From JBKGYG01 sp046546235 (lineage in GTDB: Bacteria > Bacillota > Clostridia > Lachnospirales > DSM-24629): 27,711 nucleotides of DNA. Where the stretch lies: positions 1-27,711 of the forward strand of contig JBKGYG010000019.1 of assembly GCA_046546235.1 (NCBI GenBank), given 5' to 3'. The first letter of the stretch is position 1; the number at the start of each line of letters is the position of its first letter. The notes under the pieces are model-generated. The model did no database searches and was not told the origin of the DNA. It saw only the letters and a program-made list of their open reading frames with translations. The translations under genes and the position numbers were made by a program. This document shows positions 1 through 8,273 of this stretch, piece by piece.

Positions 1-35
1 TTTTTTCACTACTGTCGAAAGAAACTTTTCTCTGG

Positions 36-64
36 TTGTCACATTTTAGTATTTCATTTATAAT
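36..64 (+). promoter_or_regulatory. Sigma-A-type promoter for the HAD hydrolase gene
   Basis: TTGTCA at 36-41 and TATAAT at 59-64 are separated by exactly 17 nt. This is a near-consensus vegetative promoter that ends 47 nt before the chosen start codon of the downstream gene. The T-run at 1-6 may be the tail of a terminator from a gene outside the window, but too little sequence is present to tell. Confidence 0.7.
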
Positions 65-111
65 GAATTAGGAGATTAAATATTATTTTAATAATAGAAA
101 TGAGGAAGAAG

Positions 112-834
112 ATGTCAACGAAAGTAAATACAATATTATTTGATTTAGATGGAACATTATTACCAATGGATATGGATTTATTTATGAAGATTTATTTTGG
201 TGAAATGGCAAAGGACTTTGAAGATATAATTGATAAAGATACTTTGATTAAATGTATATGGACAGCTACTCAAGCGATGGTTAAGAATACTGAGAACAGA
301 AGTAATGAAGCAGTATTTATGGATAAATTTGGCTCATTAATCAAAGGTGATTTAGAAGTTTATAAAGAACGATTTTATAATTATTATGATAATGGTTTTC
401 ATAAGGCTAAAGAGGCAGTAAAGCCTAATGAGTGGATAAATAAGAGCGTTGATATGTTAATAAAAAAAGGATATAAATTAGTTGTTGCGACTAATCCTTT
501 ATTTCCAGAAAAAGCTGTACATCATAGAATAAGATGGGCAAATCTTGAACCAGATGTATTTAGCTACATTGCATCCTATGAAAATAATAATTATTGCAAA
601 CCACAGTTGCACTATTATAAAGAAATACTTGAATCTATCGGGAAGACACCATCAGATTGTATTATGGTAGGGAATGATGTCCAAGAAGATTTAGTAGTTA
701 GAGAATTAGGAATGCCAACGTATTTAATAGAAGATTATATGATTGACAGAAAAGATAAACCAGTAGAAAGTGATTATAAAGGAAGCTATGAAGATTTTTA
801 TAAATTCACATGTGATTTACCAAAAATAATTTAG
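112..834 (+). CDS. HAD superfamily hydrolase (phosphatase-like)
   Basis: A 240-aa soluble protein with all four haloacid dehalogenase motifs. Motif I is DLDGT (nucleophile Asp11, acid/base Asp13), motif II is the Thr of VVATNP (Thr127), motif III is the Lys of CKPQ (Lys163), and motif IV is GNDVQED (Asp189, Asp193). The family uses an Asp nucleophile and Mg2+ to hydrolyse phosphomonoesters, usually of small metabolites. The insertion between motifs I and II is a helical C1-type cap, which sets specificity, so the substrate cannot be read from sequence. An in-frame ATG lies at 100, but ATG 112 is preferred because GAGGAAG at 102-108 sits at proper spacing before it, whereas the GGAG at 71 is too far from ATG 100. 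It has its own promoter at 36-64 and no operon partner. Confidence 0.88.
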   Translation: MSTKVNTILFDLDGTLLPMDMDLFMKIYFGEMAKDFEDIIDKDTLIKCIWTATQAMVKNTENRSNEAVFMDKFGSLIKGDLEVYKERFYNYYDNGFHKAKEAVKPNEWINKSVDMLIKKGYKLVVATNPLFPEKAVHHRIRWANLEPDVFSYIASYENNNYCKPQLHYYKEILESIGKTPSDCIMVGNDVQEDLVVRELGMPTYLIEDYMIDRKDKPVESDYKGSYEDFYKFTCDLPKII

Positions 835-869
835 AAATAAGATTATTATATAATTGCAGGGGTGAATTG

Positions 870-894
870 TAGGGGCGTTTCACGAAGCGCCCTA
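870..894. repeat. Short GC-rich palindromic intergenic element, possible terminator
   Basis: In a very AT-rich gap, GGGCG at 873-877 pairs with CGCCC at 888-892, and the inner TTTC/GAAG bases extend the stem almost to a closed loop. Short 'TAGGGGCG...CGCCCTA' palindromes of this look are scattered between genes in many Firmicutes. The trailing TATTTTAC is only weakly T-rich, so it may act as the terminator of the HAD gene or simply be an interspersed repeat. Only one copy is present in this window. Confidence 0.5.
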
Positions 895-982
895 TTTTAC
901 AGAGACACTCTATAAATAGACCTATCTACACTACATTATATTTTTTCATCCTATACAATCTATATTATAAGGATTGATCTCA

Positions 983-1795
983 ATGAACAATAATCTTTAT
1001 AAATATTTTCAACCATTAGTAATTAAAAATAATAAGATAGCTAAGAAGATTTATAAAGAATATATACCTAATGAAAAGTTAAGGCCTTATATTTGTTGTT
1101 TTTGGACTTCAAAAATAGATTTTATTTTGGAAGAAAAATTTACAGAGGTAGTAGTACCAGATGGATGTATGGATATAATTTGCTTTAAGAATATAGTTAC
1201 AAACAAAAGAGATAATATTTTTGTCGGGATAAGTGATCATGTTTTTTATGACATGTCTACATGTGAGTACGAAATATTTGCAATAAGATTTTATCCTTGG
1301 GCAGCTCATTTATTTATTAATGATAAGATGAAAAACTGGAAGAATAATGCCATTAGTTTAGATGATTGCTGGCATAGTCTTAGTACAGAATTAAACAATA
1401 TAATGGAAATGAACCTAGCAACGGAAGAGAAAATACATATTATTGAAAGTTTCTTATATAAAAAGATATTAGTTAAAAATGAAATAAAACCTGATGTTTT
1501 AAATGCTATGTATAAAATGTTAGCTTCTTCTGGTACTATTTCAATAAAAGAAATTGCTGACTATATTTGTAGTAGCACTAGACAACTAGAAAGAAATTTC
1601 AATGATTACATTGGATTAACTCCTAAGACTATGGTTGGTGTTATTAGATTTCAAAATGTGTTAAGAGAAATATTAAATAAGCCTAATATTAATTGGTTAG
1701 ATTTAGTAAGTAAATATAATTACACAGACCAATCTCATCTGATACGAGACTTTAGAAAGTATTATGGTAAAGCACCTACGGAACTTGTTAGATAA
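983..1795 (+). CDS. AraC-family transcriptional regulator
   Basis: A 270-aa protein with a C-terminal AraC/XylS double helix-turn-helix at roughly residues 175-270. It contains the pattern IKEIADYICSSTRQLERNF for the first HTH and the family signature around YTDQSHLIRDFRKYYGKAPTE for the second. The N-terminal part, with PDGCMDIICF and FAIRFYPWAA, resembles the DUF6597-type sensing domain found on many AraC proteins, which suggests ligand-responsive activation. The effector is unknown. ATG 983 is chosen over the upstream TTG at 974 because AAGGA at 969-973 gives a 9-nt spacing. The small VOC gene 82 nt downstream on the same strand is a plausible target or operon partner. Confidence 0.87.
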   Translation: MNNNLYKYFQPLVIKNNKIAKKIYKEYIPNEKLRPYICCFWTSKIDFILEEKFTEVVVPDGCMDIICFKNIVTNKRDNIFVGISDHVFYDMSTCEYEIFAIRFYPWAAHLFINDKMKNWKNNAISLDDCWHSLSTELNNIMEMNLATEEKIHIIESFLYKKILVKNEIKPDVLNAMYKMLASSGTISIKEIADYICSSTRQLERNFNDYIGLTPKTMVGVIRFQNVLREILNKPNINWLDLVSKYNYTDQSHLIRDFRKYYGKAPTELVR

Positions 1796-1877
1796 ATGTG
1801 TCGCTTTTTTACAATACAAATAAATTAAATTTATGTACAATGAAATTGTAATAAATTATATTAGAGGAGAGATTCAA

Positions 1878-2240
1878 ATGATAAAAGGTTTTTTAGGAAT
1901 TAATATTTCTTCAAAGGATCCAAAAAAATTAGTAGAGTTTTATAAAGAATTATTGGGCGTTCCTGTTCAGTTTGATGGATATGGAGATTACGACGGTGCT
2001 CAATTAGGTTTTGTGAAAAATACTCCAGTAATTTGTATATGGAATGAAGAAAAATGGGGCAAGTATGAAGGGTTAGGTAATTTTGTTTTTATTTGTGATA
2101 ATCTTGATGATACATATATGACTTTAAAAGAAAAGGATATTGAAGTTGAACCACCATATCAAGCAAGCTGGGGTGGAAAGGAAATGAAATTATCGGACCC
2201 AGAGGGGCATAAAATGTTATTAATTGAGGTAAATAGTTAA
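1878..2240 (+). CDS. VOC-family (glyoxalase/bleomycin-resistance fold) protein
   Basis: A 120-aa single-domain protein. It opens with the typical vicinal oxygen chelate pattern (FLGINISSKDPKKLVEFYKE, then LLGVPV) and closes with SDPEGHKMLLIEV, the usual last strand carrying a metal-binding Glu. The family includes metal-dependent lyases, dioxygenases and antibiotic-binding proteins, and the sequence alone does not say which. ATG 1878 is preferred over an in-frame ATG at 1833 because GAGGAGA at 1864-1870 is 7 nt upstream and the extra 15 residues do not fit the family. It probably belongs with the AraC gene just upstream and ends at a strong hairpin at 2245-2270. Confidence 0.85.
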   Translation: MIKGFLGINISSKDPKKLVEFYKELLGVPVQFDGYGDYDGAQLGFVKNTPVICIWNEEKWGKYEGLGNFVFICDNLDDTYMTLKEKDIEVEPPYQASWGGKEMKLSDPEGHKMLLIEVNS

Positions 2241-2244
2241 ATAA

Positions 2245-2270
2245 AAAGGGCGATTTTATAATCGCCCTTT
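2245..2270. terminator. Bidirectional intrinsic terminator between convergent genes
   Basis: AAAGGGCGATT at 2245-2255 and AATCGCCCTTT at 2260-2270 form an 11-bp stem with a 4-nt loop. A/T runs on both flanks serve transcription from either side. It sits exactly between the VOC gene stop (2240) and the M28 peptidase stop (2273). Confidence 0.88.
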
Positions 2271-2272
2271 AA

Positions 2273-4495
2273 TTAATATTTATAATCTTTACACGGGTAA
2301 ATACCAAGGAAAAGTCTCTCCTTAAAATCTGAACTTATTTCTAGTACTTCATCATAAATTCCATAGTTTTCTATTTCTTCTAATCCAAAAATATTATCTG
2401 TAATGGAGAACAATACATCAGTACTATCTTTTGCAACTATTTCAATTATATAATCATTTTTATCAAGACCAAGTCCCTCTAAATTGATTAATTCATCTAT
2501 TAAAACTTCATGTGTATCATTAATAGTAACCGATAAAATGTTATTTTTCTGGTTATAAATATCAATAAATATTTTAGACGAAGGTATAGGGGGGATAATT
2601 TTAAATTTTAGTATTCTATTATTATCTTCTTGTTTCTCTTCCAATAATTCTACTTCAGTTATTGGAAAATTAATAATATCTACTTTTTTCTCTAATGATT
2701 TATTTATTTTTTTATTACTGTCAAGGATATTCCAATAAGCTTCTTTGTTTCCATCTGCATATTCATCATAAAAAAGTTCAGCAATATTATAATCAGTACG
2801 TAATAAGGTATTGTTATTAGATATCTTTACAGGTGTAGTAATATACTCACTCAAAATGAAACTTATACTTAATAATAGAAGTATTGACGAGAAAATCTTT
2901 TTTTTGTTTATAATATCATGAAATTGTGGCATTGCTAAGTTAAGAATAAGTAGCAATATTATACCAGTAATAAAAAAGTCTAACAAGCTAAAAGTATCAG
3001 TTATAAGTAAAACTAGTTGTAAAACAAGTATAATAAACAACCAAAAAGGTATAAGAGAAAGCAAAGTAGTATTAGTTTTTTTATTTTCATTACGGAATAT
3101 AATTATTAATAATACAATACCACAAGATAGTAATACCCAATCAAAGAGGAAACTTCCGCCTTGAACGAAGAAAAAGGTTAAAACACTAAAGATTGCAAAC
3201 CATATTAAGTTAGTGGCAAAAAGAGTAATTGTATTTATTTTTTTGGTTAATGGTATATAAAACAAATATATCAGTAAAACAATAAATAAGCTCATTCCAA
3301 TAAATAATGGCATACTATTATAAGCTTCCTGAGTTAATTTAACATAAATATCTTTGCCAAATATAATACTCCCCTTTTGGAGAAGAGGTATTATAAAATA
3401 AAAAGCAACACCTAATAAGAGTTGGGATATAAATCCTATTATAAGCCCCTTTCCTGAAATGATTTTTTTTCTTAAAGCAAATAAGATAGAAGTTATTGCT
3501 AATACTAAAGCCAATAGTTTGATGAAAATCATAAAACTATGTGAATATACAATAAATAACTGATTAAAAATATTAAAAAACACACCATCTTTTGAAGAAT
3601 ATAAATTATCAAGATTATCATTACCATAATATCTAATACTAGATAACATATGGTGACCTTGTTGTTGAAAAGAAATAAGACTAATATTATCTAAATTATC
3701 ACCAAGGGTATGATAATTATGTCCTCCTCCAACATAAGCATAATTAAGCCCTTGAATTTTTTTGTCTTTTAGAACAGTGTAATCCGTATCATTATCCATA
3801 AGATTATAAATATCAGTCATTAATGAATTACTAATAATGTTTGAAGATGCTTTATTAAGTTTTTTGATAGTTTGAAGATTACCAGGGGTTGTTTCAAACA
3901 TTAGTGAAGCACCAGATGTACCACGAGCTTCAAAATTCATAAGAAATTTAATGTCTTTACTAAATTTATGATTATTGGCAAAGGATTTCATACCCATAAG
4001 GCCTTCTTCTTCAGCATCTGTAAAAAGAAAAATAATGTCATTTTCTAATTGAGGTTCATTTTTAATAATATTAATGCACTCTAACATTGCTGCTACATTT
4101 ACACCATTATCATTTGTGCCAAATGAACTACTAACAGAATCATAATGTGCTGCAACTGCAATCGCATTATCAGGTTTTTTGCCTGGTATTCTAGCAACAA
4201 TATTTTTGATTTTTACTAAATTATTATTTTCCTTTTCAAAATATAGATCTTCTTGTAATTCCCATTCTATCTCCAAATTATCAAGTTGTTCTAGTATATA
4301 CTGTCTAACATTATCATGTTCCTTCATTCCAACAGAATGAGGGGCTTTTCCTATTTGTTCTAAATGTGTCATAGCTCTAGATACTTGAAAGTCTGTTTTA
4401 GGCTTTATGTACAAGGATGCAGTTGTAAGTATCACTACGGTTATCGTTATGAGAAAGATAGATAAAATATTTATTTTGTTTTTATCAAGTTTCAT
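2273..4495 (-). CDS. M28-family zinc aminopeptidase with multispanning membrane domain
   Basis: A 740-aa protein. A membrane anchor at residues 10-30 is followed by an M28 peptidase domain (about 35-290), then eight or so hydrophobic helices (about 310-550) and a soluble C-terminal domain. Candidate di-zinc ligands are in family order: His117 and Asp119 (AAHYDS), Asp129 (NDNG), general base Glu162 with ligand Glu163 (DAEEEG), Glu189 (FEARG) and His262 (YHTLGDN). The architecture parallels eukaryotic Pff1 (vacuolar) and ERMP1 (ER), with the catalytic domain on the non-cytoplasmic face. The likely role is trimming of peptides outside the cell, with the substrate unknown. The start has a strong AAGGAGG about 6 nt upstream on the minus strand. 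Confidence 0.88.
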   Translation of the reverse strand: MKLDKNKINILSIFLITITVVILTTASLYIKPKTDFQVSRAMTHLEQIGKAPHSVGMKEHDNVRQYILEQLDNLEIEWELQEDLYFEKENNNLVKIKNIVARIPGKKPDNAIAVAAHYDSVSSSFGTNDNGVNVAAMLECINIIKNEPQLENDIIFLFTDAEEEGLMGMKSFANNHKFSKDIKFLMNFEARGTSGASLMFETTPGNLQTIKKLNKASSNIISNSLMTDIYNLMDNDTDYTVLKDKKIQGLNYAYVGGGHNYHTLGDNLDNISLISFQQQGHHMLSSIRYYGNDNLDNLYSSKDGVFFNIFNQLFIVYSHSFMIFIKLLALVLAITSILFALRKKIISGKGLIIGFISQLLLGVAFYFIIPLLQKGSIIFGKDIYVKLTQEAYNSMPLFIGMSLFIVLLIYLFYIPLTKKINTITLFATNLIWFAIFSVLTFFFVQGGSFLFDWVLLSCGIVLLIIIFRNENKKTNTTLLSLIPFWLFIILVLQLVLLITDTFSLLDFFITGIILLLILNLAMPQFHDIINKKKIFSSILLLLSISFILSEYITTPVKISNNNTLLRTDYNIAELFYDEYADGNKEAYWNILDSNKKINKSLEKKVDIINFPITEVELLEEKQEDNNRILKFKIIPPIPSSKIFIDIYNQKNNILSVTINDTHEVLIDELINLEGLGLDKNDYIIEIVAKDSTDVLFSITDNIFGLEEIENYGIYDEVLEISSDFKERLFLGIYPCKDYKY

Positions 4496-4713
4496 ATAAT
4501 CCTCCTTTAAATATATTTATTTATATAAATATTTTAGCATATTATAAGAAATATAGAATTAAGAATTGGTTATAAGTTTATTAAATAAAAACAAGATTCA
4601 AACTTTATCTATTCCATAGTTTCTCAATTTCAAATAATTAAATCTTATTTGGTTTTACATTATAATCATATAATGATATACTTTATTTTGTTAAAAATAA
4701 TTGAGGTGGAAAG

Positions 4714-5154
4714 ATGGTTAAAAAAATTATTATATTAGGTTTGTTAGTCTCTGTGTTTTTACCTTGGCTAAAAGTATATAATACTTCACTTGCCTTATAT
4801 GATTTTATAATTGCCCAAAAAATCGTAGATTCTGTTTTGCCTTATATTAATAATATTTTTGAAATTTTTAATTTTAAACTATATTATATTATAATTGGTT
4901 TATGTTTATTACTAATAATAATTGATTCATTTAAAACTATATCAAGGATTATGATGGGGTTTACTGGCGTTGTGGCATTAATAATTTTAAGAAAAATGCT
5001 TATTGATTTAAAGGAAAGTGAAATGTTTTTTAAGGATACTACTTTTGCTACCGAAGTACAGTATGGTGGATATATATATATATTATTTGCTATATTATTT
5101 ATAATTGTGCCTTTTATTGAGTATGGTTTAGATAAATATAAGAGAGCAAAATAA
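4714..5154 (+). CDS. Hypothetical four-helix integral membrane protein
   Basis: A 146-aa, very hydrophobic protein of no family I recognise. Four membrane helices can be seen: residues 4-20 (ending in FLPWLKVY), about 57-72 (YIIIGLCLLLIII), about 82-98 (GFTGVVALIIL) and about 118-137 (YIYILFAILFIIVPFI). A short basic tail (KYKRAK) should face the cytoplasm. GAGGTGG lies about 7 nt before the ATG. The exonuclease gene begins 36 nt downstream on the same strand, so the two may be cotranscribed, but no functional link is evident. The 218-nt gap upstream is AT-rich with several TATAAT-like hexamers and no other recognisable gene. Confidence 0.7.
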   Translation: MVKKIIILGLLVSVFLPWLKVYNTSLALYDFIIAQKIVDSVLPYINNIFEIFNFKLYYIIIGLCLLLIIIDSFKTISRIMMGFTGVVALIILRKMLIDLKESEMFFKDTTFATEVQYGGYIYILFAILFIIVPFIEYGLDKYKRAK

Positions 5155-5190
5155 CATAAATTAGTTTTGTTAATTGAAGGAGGACTTACA

Positions 5191-5943
5191 TTGAAACTGA
5201 TATCATGGAATGTAAATGGGATTCGAGCTTGTTTAAGAAAAGGTTTTTTAGATTTTTTCAAACAAGAAGATGCTGATATTTTTTGTGTTCAAGAAACCAA
5301 GGCACAGGAAGAACAAGTTGATCTAGAAATAGAAGGTTATTATCAGTTTTGGAATAGTGCTGAGAAAAAAGGTTATTCAGGAACATTGGTTTTAACAAAA
5401 AAAGAACCTATTAAGGTTTCATATGGTATAGGAATAGAAGAACATGATAAAGAAGGTAGAGTAATTACATTAGAATATGAAAAATTTTATTTGGTAACAG
5501 TTTATACACCTAATTCTCAAAGAGGTCTTGCAAGGCTTGATTATAGAATGCAATGGGAAGAGGCTTTTCTTTATTATTTAAAAGGATTAGAGGAGAGTAA
5601 ATCTGTTATATTCTGCGGTGATCTTAATGTTGCACATAAGGAAATTGACCTTAAAAATCCTAAATCAAATAGAAAGAATGCAGGGTTTTCAGATGAAGAA
5701 AGAAGTAAATTTGATGTAGTTGTAGATAGTGGATTCATTGATACATATCGTTATTTTTATCCAGATAAAGAACATATGTATACTTGGTGGTCCTATATGT
5801 TTAAAGCAAGAGAAAATAATGCAGGATGGAGAATAGACTATTTTTGCGTATCATCTAGCTTAGAAAAAGAATTAAAAAATGCAATGATTTATACTGATGT
5901 ACTAGGATCAGATCATTGTCCTATTGGATTAGAGATATTTTAA
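5191..5943 (+). CDS. xth: Exodeoxyribonuclease III / AP endonuclease
   Basis: A 250-aa member of the exonuclease III (Xth/ExoA/APE1) family of base-excision-repair enzymes, which cleave DNA at abasic sites and degrade 3' ends. Hallmarks in order are ISWNVNGIRA at the N-terminus, metal-binding Glu35 in QETK, GYSGT, the VYTPNS and LDYR block, GDLNVAH (catalytic Asp/Asn), AGFSDEER, WRIDYF and the terminal GSDHCPI with the catalytic His. The length matches the family. It begins with TTG at 5191, since AAGGAGG at 5177-5183 is 7 nt upstream and this start gives the canonical N-terminus. A further TTG at 5167 would put that ribosome site inside the gene. It ends before a terminator at 6014-6047. Confidence 0.95.
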   Translation: MKLISWNVNGIRACLRKGFLDFFKQEDADIFCVQETKAQEEQVDLEIEGYYQFWNSAEKKGYSGTLVLTKKEPIKVSYGIGIEEHDKEGRVITLEYEKFYLVTVYTPNSQRGLARLDYRMQWEEAFLYYLKGLEESKSVIFCGDLNVAHKEIDLKNPKSNRKNAGFSDEERSKFDVVVDSGFIDTYRYFYPDKEHMYTWWSYMFKARENNAGWRIDYFCVSSSLEKELKNAMIYTDVLGSDHCPIGLEIF

Positions 5944-5950
5944 TTGATTA

Positions 5951-6013
5951 AAAGGTGACGTAAAAAACGTCCCCTTGTCGGAAAAGGTGACATCAGAAAC
6001 GTCCCCTTGTCGG
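5951..6013. repeat. Tandem pair of 31-nt intergenic repeats (period 32)
   Basis: Copy 1 (5951-5981) and copy 2 (5983-6013) both start AAAGGTGAC and end AAACGTCCCCTTGTCGG. They differ only in the five central bases (GTAAA versus ATCAG). They lie after the exonuclease stop and directly abut the following terminator stem. GC-rich 'ACGTCCCC' units like this stand out from the AT-rich background and resemble interspersed repeats I recall from clostridial genomes. With only two copies, one base apart, they are not a CRISPR array. Confidence 0.75.
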
Positions 6014-6047
6014 AGACCTCCTTCGCAGTGTGAAAGGAGGTCTTTTT
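6014..6047 (+). terminator. Intrinsic terminator of the exonuclease gene
   Basis: AGACCTCCTT (6014-6023) pairs perfectly with AAGGAGGTCT (6034-6043) around a 10-nt loop and is followed by a T-run. On the minus strand, where argS ends at 6049, the flank after the stem is not T-rich, so it mainly serves the plus strand. Confidence 0.85.
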
Positions 6048-6048
6048 A

Positions 6049-7812
6049 TTACATTCTCTCTGGTGTTTCTATGCCGAGTAAGTCTAATGATGTTTCTAGA
6101 ACATTTTTTGTTAAAGTTATAAGTTCTAACCAAGATTTTTTCTTGTTTAAATTTTCTTCTTTTAATATTTTATTTTCATGATAGAATTTGTTTAATAAGT
6201 TGGATAAATCATATATATATTCACATACCTTATTAGGTGCTTTTTCATTATGGCTTACTTCGATAACTTCGTTAAATTTAGTAAGCTTTAGCATTAGATC
6301 TCTTTCAGTTTCACTTTGTGGTTCTAACAAATAATCATCTAACTCAATATTTTCTTCAGCAGCTTTTCTTAAGATAGACTTAATTCTTACAACTGTGTAT
6401 AAGATATAAGGTCCAGTATTTCCTTCAAATGAAGAAAATCTATCAATATCAAAAACATAATCTTTAGTAGCTTGATTAGAAAGATCCCCATATTTTAAAG
6501 CTGATAAACCAACAATTCTTGCTATGTCTTCCATTTCTTCATTAGATATACTATCATTTTCTTTGAGTTTATCTCTTACATGTGATTTTATAATTTCAAT
6601 GAGGTCTTGGAGTCTCATAACTCCACCTTCTCTTGTTTTAAAAGGTTTTCCATCCTTACCGTTCATTGTTCCAAAGCCTAGGAATTGGAATTTTAAGTCA
6701 TCACTAGCAATGTTAGTTTTCTTTGCACATCTAAATACTTGTTCAAAATGTAGGCCTTGCCTTTTATCTACTACATAAATAATCTCATCTGGATTGTATT
6801 CTTTTACTCTTTCCCATATAGTTGCAAGGTCTGTTGTGCTATATAGAGTAGCGCCATCTGATTTAAGTACTATAAATGGAGGGATTGTATAAGTATCTGA
6901 CTCCTCAGCAACATCAACTACTAGAGCGCCTTCACTTTCATAAGTATAATTGTTATCTTTAAGATAGTTTACAACATCATCAATATATTTTTGACAATCA
7001 CTTTCTCCATTCCATAAATCAAATTCTACATTAAGATTACCATAATTTTTCTTTAAGTCTGCAACAGAAACATTAAGAATGTGTTTCCAAAGAGCTATAT
7101 AACCTGGATGACCTTTTTGAAGTTCAAAAGTTGCTTGTCTTGCTTCTAGCATAGCAGTTTCATCACTTTTAGCTAATTTGCTTGCTGCTGGGTAGATATC
7201 CTCTAATTCACTAATTGTAAAAGGGGCCTCTTCTGGATAGTCTCCAGTAAAGTTCTCGTCAAAATAAGGTAAATCAGGTTGGCGTCTTTTTACTTCTGAG
7301 ATTACCATTCCAATCTGTAATCCCCAGTCTCCTAGATGAACATCTCCTATAACTTTGTGTCCAAGAAAACGGGATATTCTCTTAATGCTTTCTCCAATAA
7401 TTGCAGATCTTAGATGTCCAACGTGTAGAGGTTTAGCAACATTTGCACCGCCGTAATCAATCATAATCGTATTAGGGTCTTCTGATTTAGAACAACCATA
7501 GGATTCATCATTATTCATATCTTTTAAATATTTAATTAAAAAGCTATCTTCTATATTAAGGTTAATAAAACCTGGACCTGCTATAGATACGTCTTTAAAA
7601 ACTTCTACATCTTCTAAAGCTGCAACAACATCTTGTGCTATTTTAAATGGTGGTTTTTTATATTCCTTTGCAGCAGGAAGTGCGCCATTACATTGAAACT
7701 GGCATAAATCAGGTCTGTTTGATACAGAAACTGTACCATAGGATCTATTATATCCACACTGTTCGAATTTGTTTTCAACAATAGTACTTAATAGTTGAAT
7801 AAGTTTTTCCAT
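6049..7812 (-). CDS. argS: Arginyl-tRNA synthetase
   Basis: A 587-aa class I aminoacyl-tRNA synthetase that charges tRNA-Arg. The N-terminal Arg-specific additional domain (about 1-95, with PPFKIAQDV and GPGFINL) recognises the tRNA D-loop. The HIGH-type motif is HVGH at 130-133 within NVAKPLHVGHLRS. The KMSKS-equivalent region reads KPFKTREGGVMRL, as usual for ArgRS enzymes without a true KMSKS, and the C-terminal DALR helical domain covers about 465-587. The start has AAGGAGG on the minus strand 7-8 nt upstream. Expression is governed by the T-box leader at 7957-8190, which fits the arginine specificity of the product. Confidence 0.97.
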   Translation of the reverse strand: MEKLIQLLSTIVENKFEQCGYNRSYGTVSVSNRPDLCQFQCNGALPAAKEYKKPPFKIAQDVVAALEDVEVFKDVSIAGPGFINLNIEDSFLIKYLKDMNNDESYGCSKSEDPNTIMIDYGGANVAKPLHVGHLRSAIIGESIKRISRFLGHKVIGDVHLGDWGLQIGMVISEVKRRQPDLPYFDENFTGDYPEEAPFTISELEDIYPAASKLAKSDETAMLEARQATFELQKGHPGYIALWKHILNVSVADLKKNYGNLNVEFDLWNGESDCQKYIDDVVNYLKDNNYTYESEGALVVDVAEESDTYTIPPFIVLKSDGATLYSTTDLATIWERVKEYNPDEIIYVVDKRQGLHFEQVFRCAKKTNIASDDLKFQFLGFGTMNGKDGKPFKTREGGVMRLQDLIEIIKSHVRDKLKENDSISNEEMEDIARIVGLSALKYGDLSNQATKDYVFDIDRFSSFEGNTGPYILYTVVRIKSILRKAAEENIELDDYLLEPQSETERDLMLKLTKFNEVIEVSHNEKAPNKVCEYIYDLSNLLNKFYHENKILKEENLNKKKSWLELITLTKNVLETSLDLLGIETPERM

Positions 7813-7956
7813 TATATTATTCCTCCTTGGTTTTGGGTATATAATTTATTAAGGTAATTATATTTATTCTAAACATAGCACAAAAAAGGCTATCACTACT
7901 TTGTTTTGCGATTGTTCCAGTACATTAGTAATTGCAGTAGGGAATTCCTAACATAT

Positions 7957-8190
7957 AAAAAACGCCTCTAATAAAATAGAGACGGGTTATCCGCGGTACC
8001 ACTCAAATTGACTAATATTAGTCCACTCTATACTTTAACGCAGTTAACGGCTTGCCCTTACATAAATGTTCAGGTAGCTTCTCAGAGGCCCTTTTCACTA
8101 TCCATTTCTTGCAGAACTTCCACCAACTTCTGCTCGCTATAAGAAATACAAATAGCTACTTTTCTCTTCATTGAATTTATACATATAATT
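7957..8190 (-). ncRNA. T-box leader (arginine, AGA specifier) upstream of argS
   Basis: The minus-strand RNA carries the conserved T-box sequence TGGTACCGCGG (8001-7991). It is followed by a terminator hairpin, CGTCTCTA (7984-7977) with TAGAGGCG (7970-7963), and a U-run at 7962-7957. Stem I is closed by GTAGC (8159-8155) with GCTAC and contains the GGTGGAAG distal loop between GCAGAA and TTCTGC. The triplet just 5' of the closing strand, followed by the conserved purine, is AGA (8082-8080), an arginine codon. Uncharged tRNA-Arg(UCU) should bind and stabilise the antiterminator, switching argS on when arginine is short. About 145 nt separate the terminator from the argS start. Confidence 0.93.
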
Positions 8191-8196
8191 GTTGTT

Positions 8197-8225
8197 ATTA
8201 TATAGTATTAGTTAAATCATGTCAA
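8197..8225 (-). promoter_or_regulatory. Consensus sigma-A promoter of the argS T-box transcript
   Basis: On the minus strand TTGACA (8225-8220), a 17-nt spacer and TATAAT (8202-8197) form a perfect consensus promoter. It lies between the amrS stop (8274) and the T-box stem I, so transcription should begin near 8190. This makes argS an independent unit, controlled mainly at the leader. Confidence 0.9.
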
Positions 8226-8273
8226 TAAATTCAGATGATGATTTATAAGTTTTATCTATTATAAGTATAATAT

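Noticed and set aside
4884..5261. 125-codon minus-strand open frame across the membrane protein and exonuclease starts
   Set aside because: It would cover two plus-strand genes and their ribosome sites, and it has no recognisable domain.
5951..6013. Direct repeats as a possible CRISPR array
   Set aside because: There are only two copies, spaced by a single base, with no spacers and no cas genes nearby.
5975..6181. 68-codon plus-strand frame over the repeat, terminator and argS 3' end
   Set aside because: It reads through a strong terminator hairpin and is antisense to argS.
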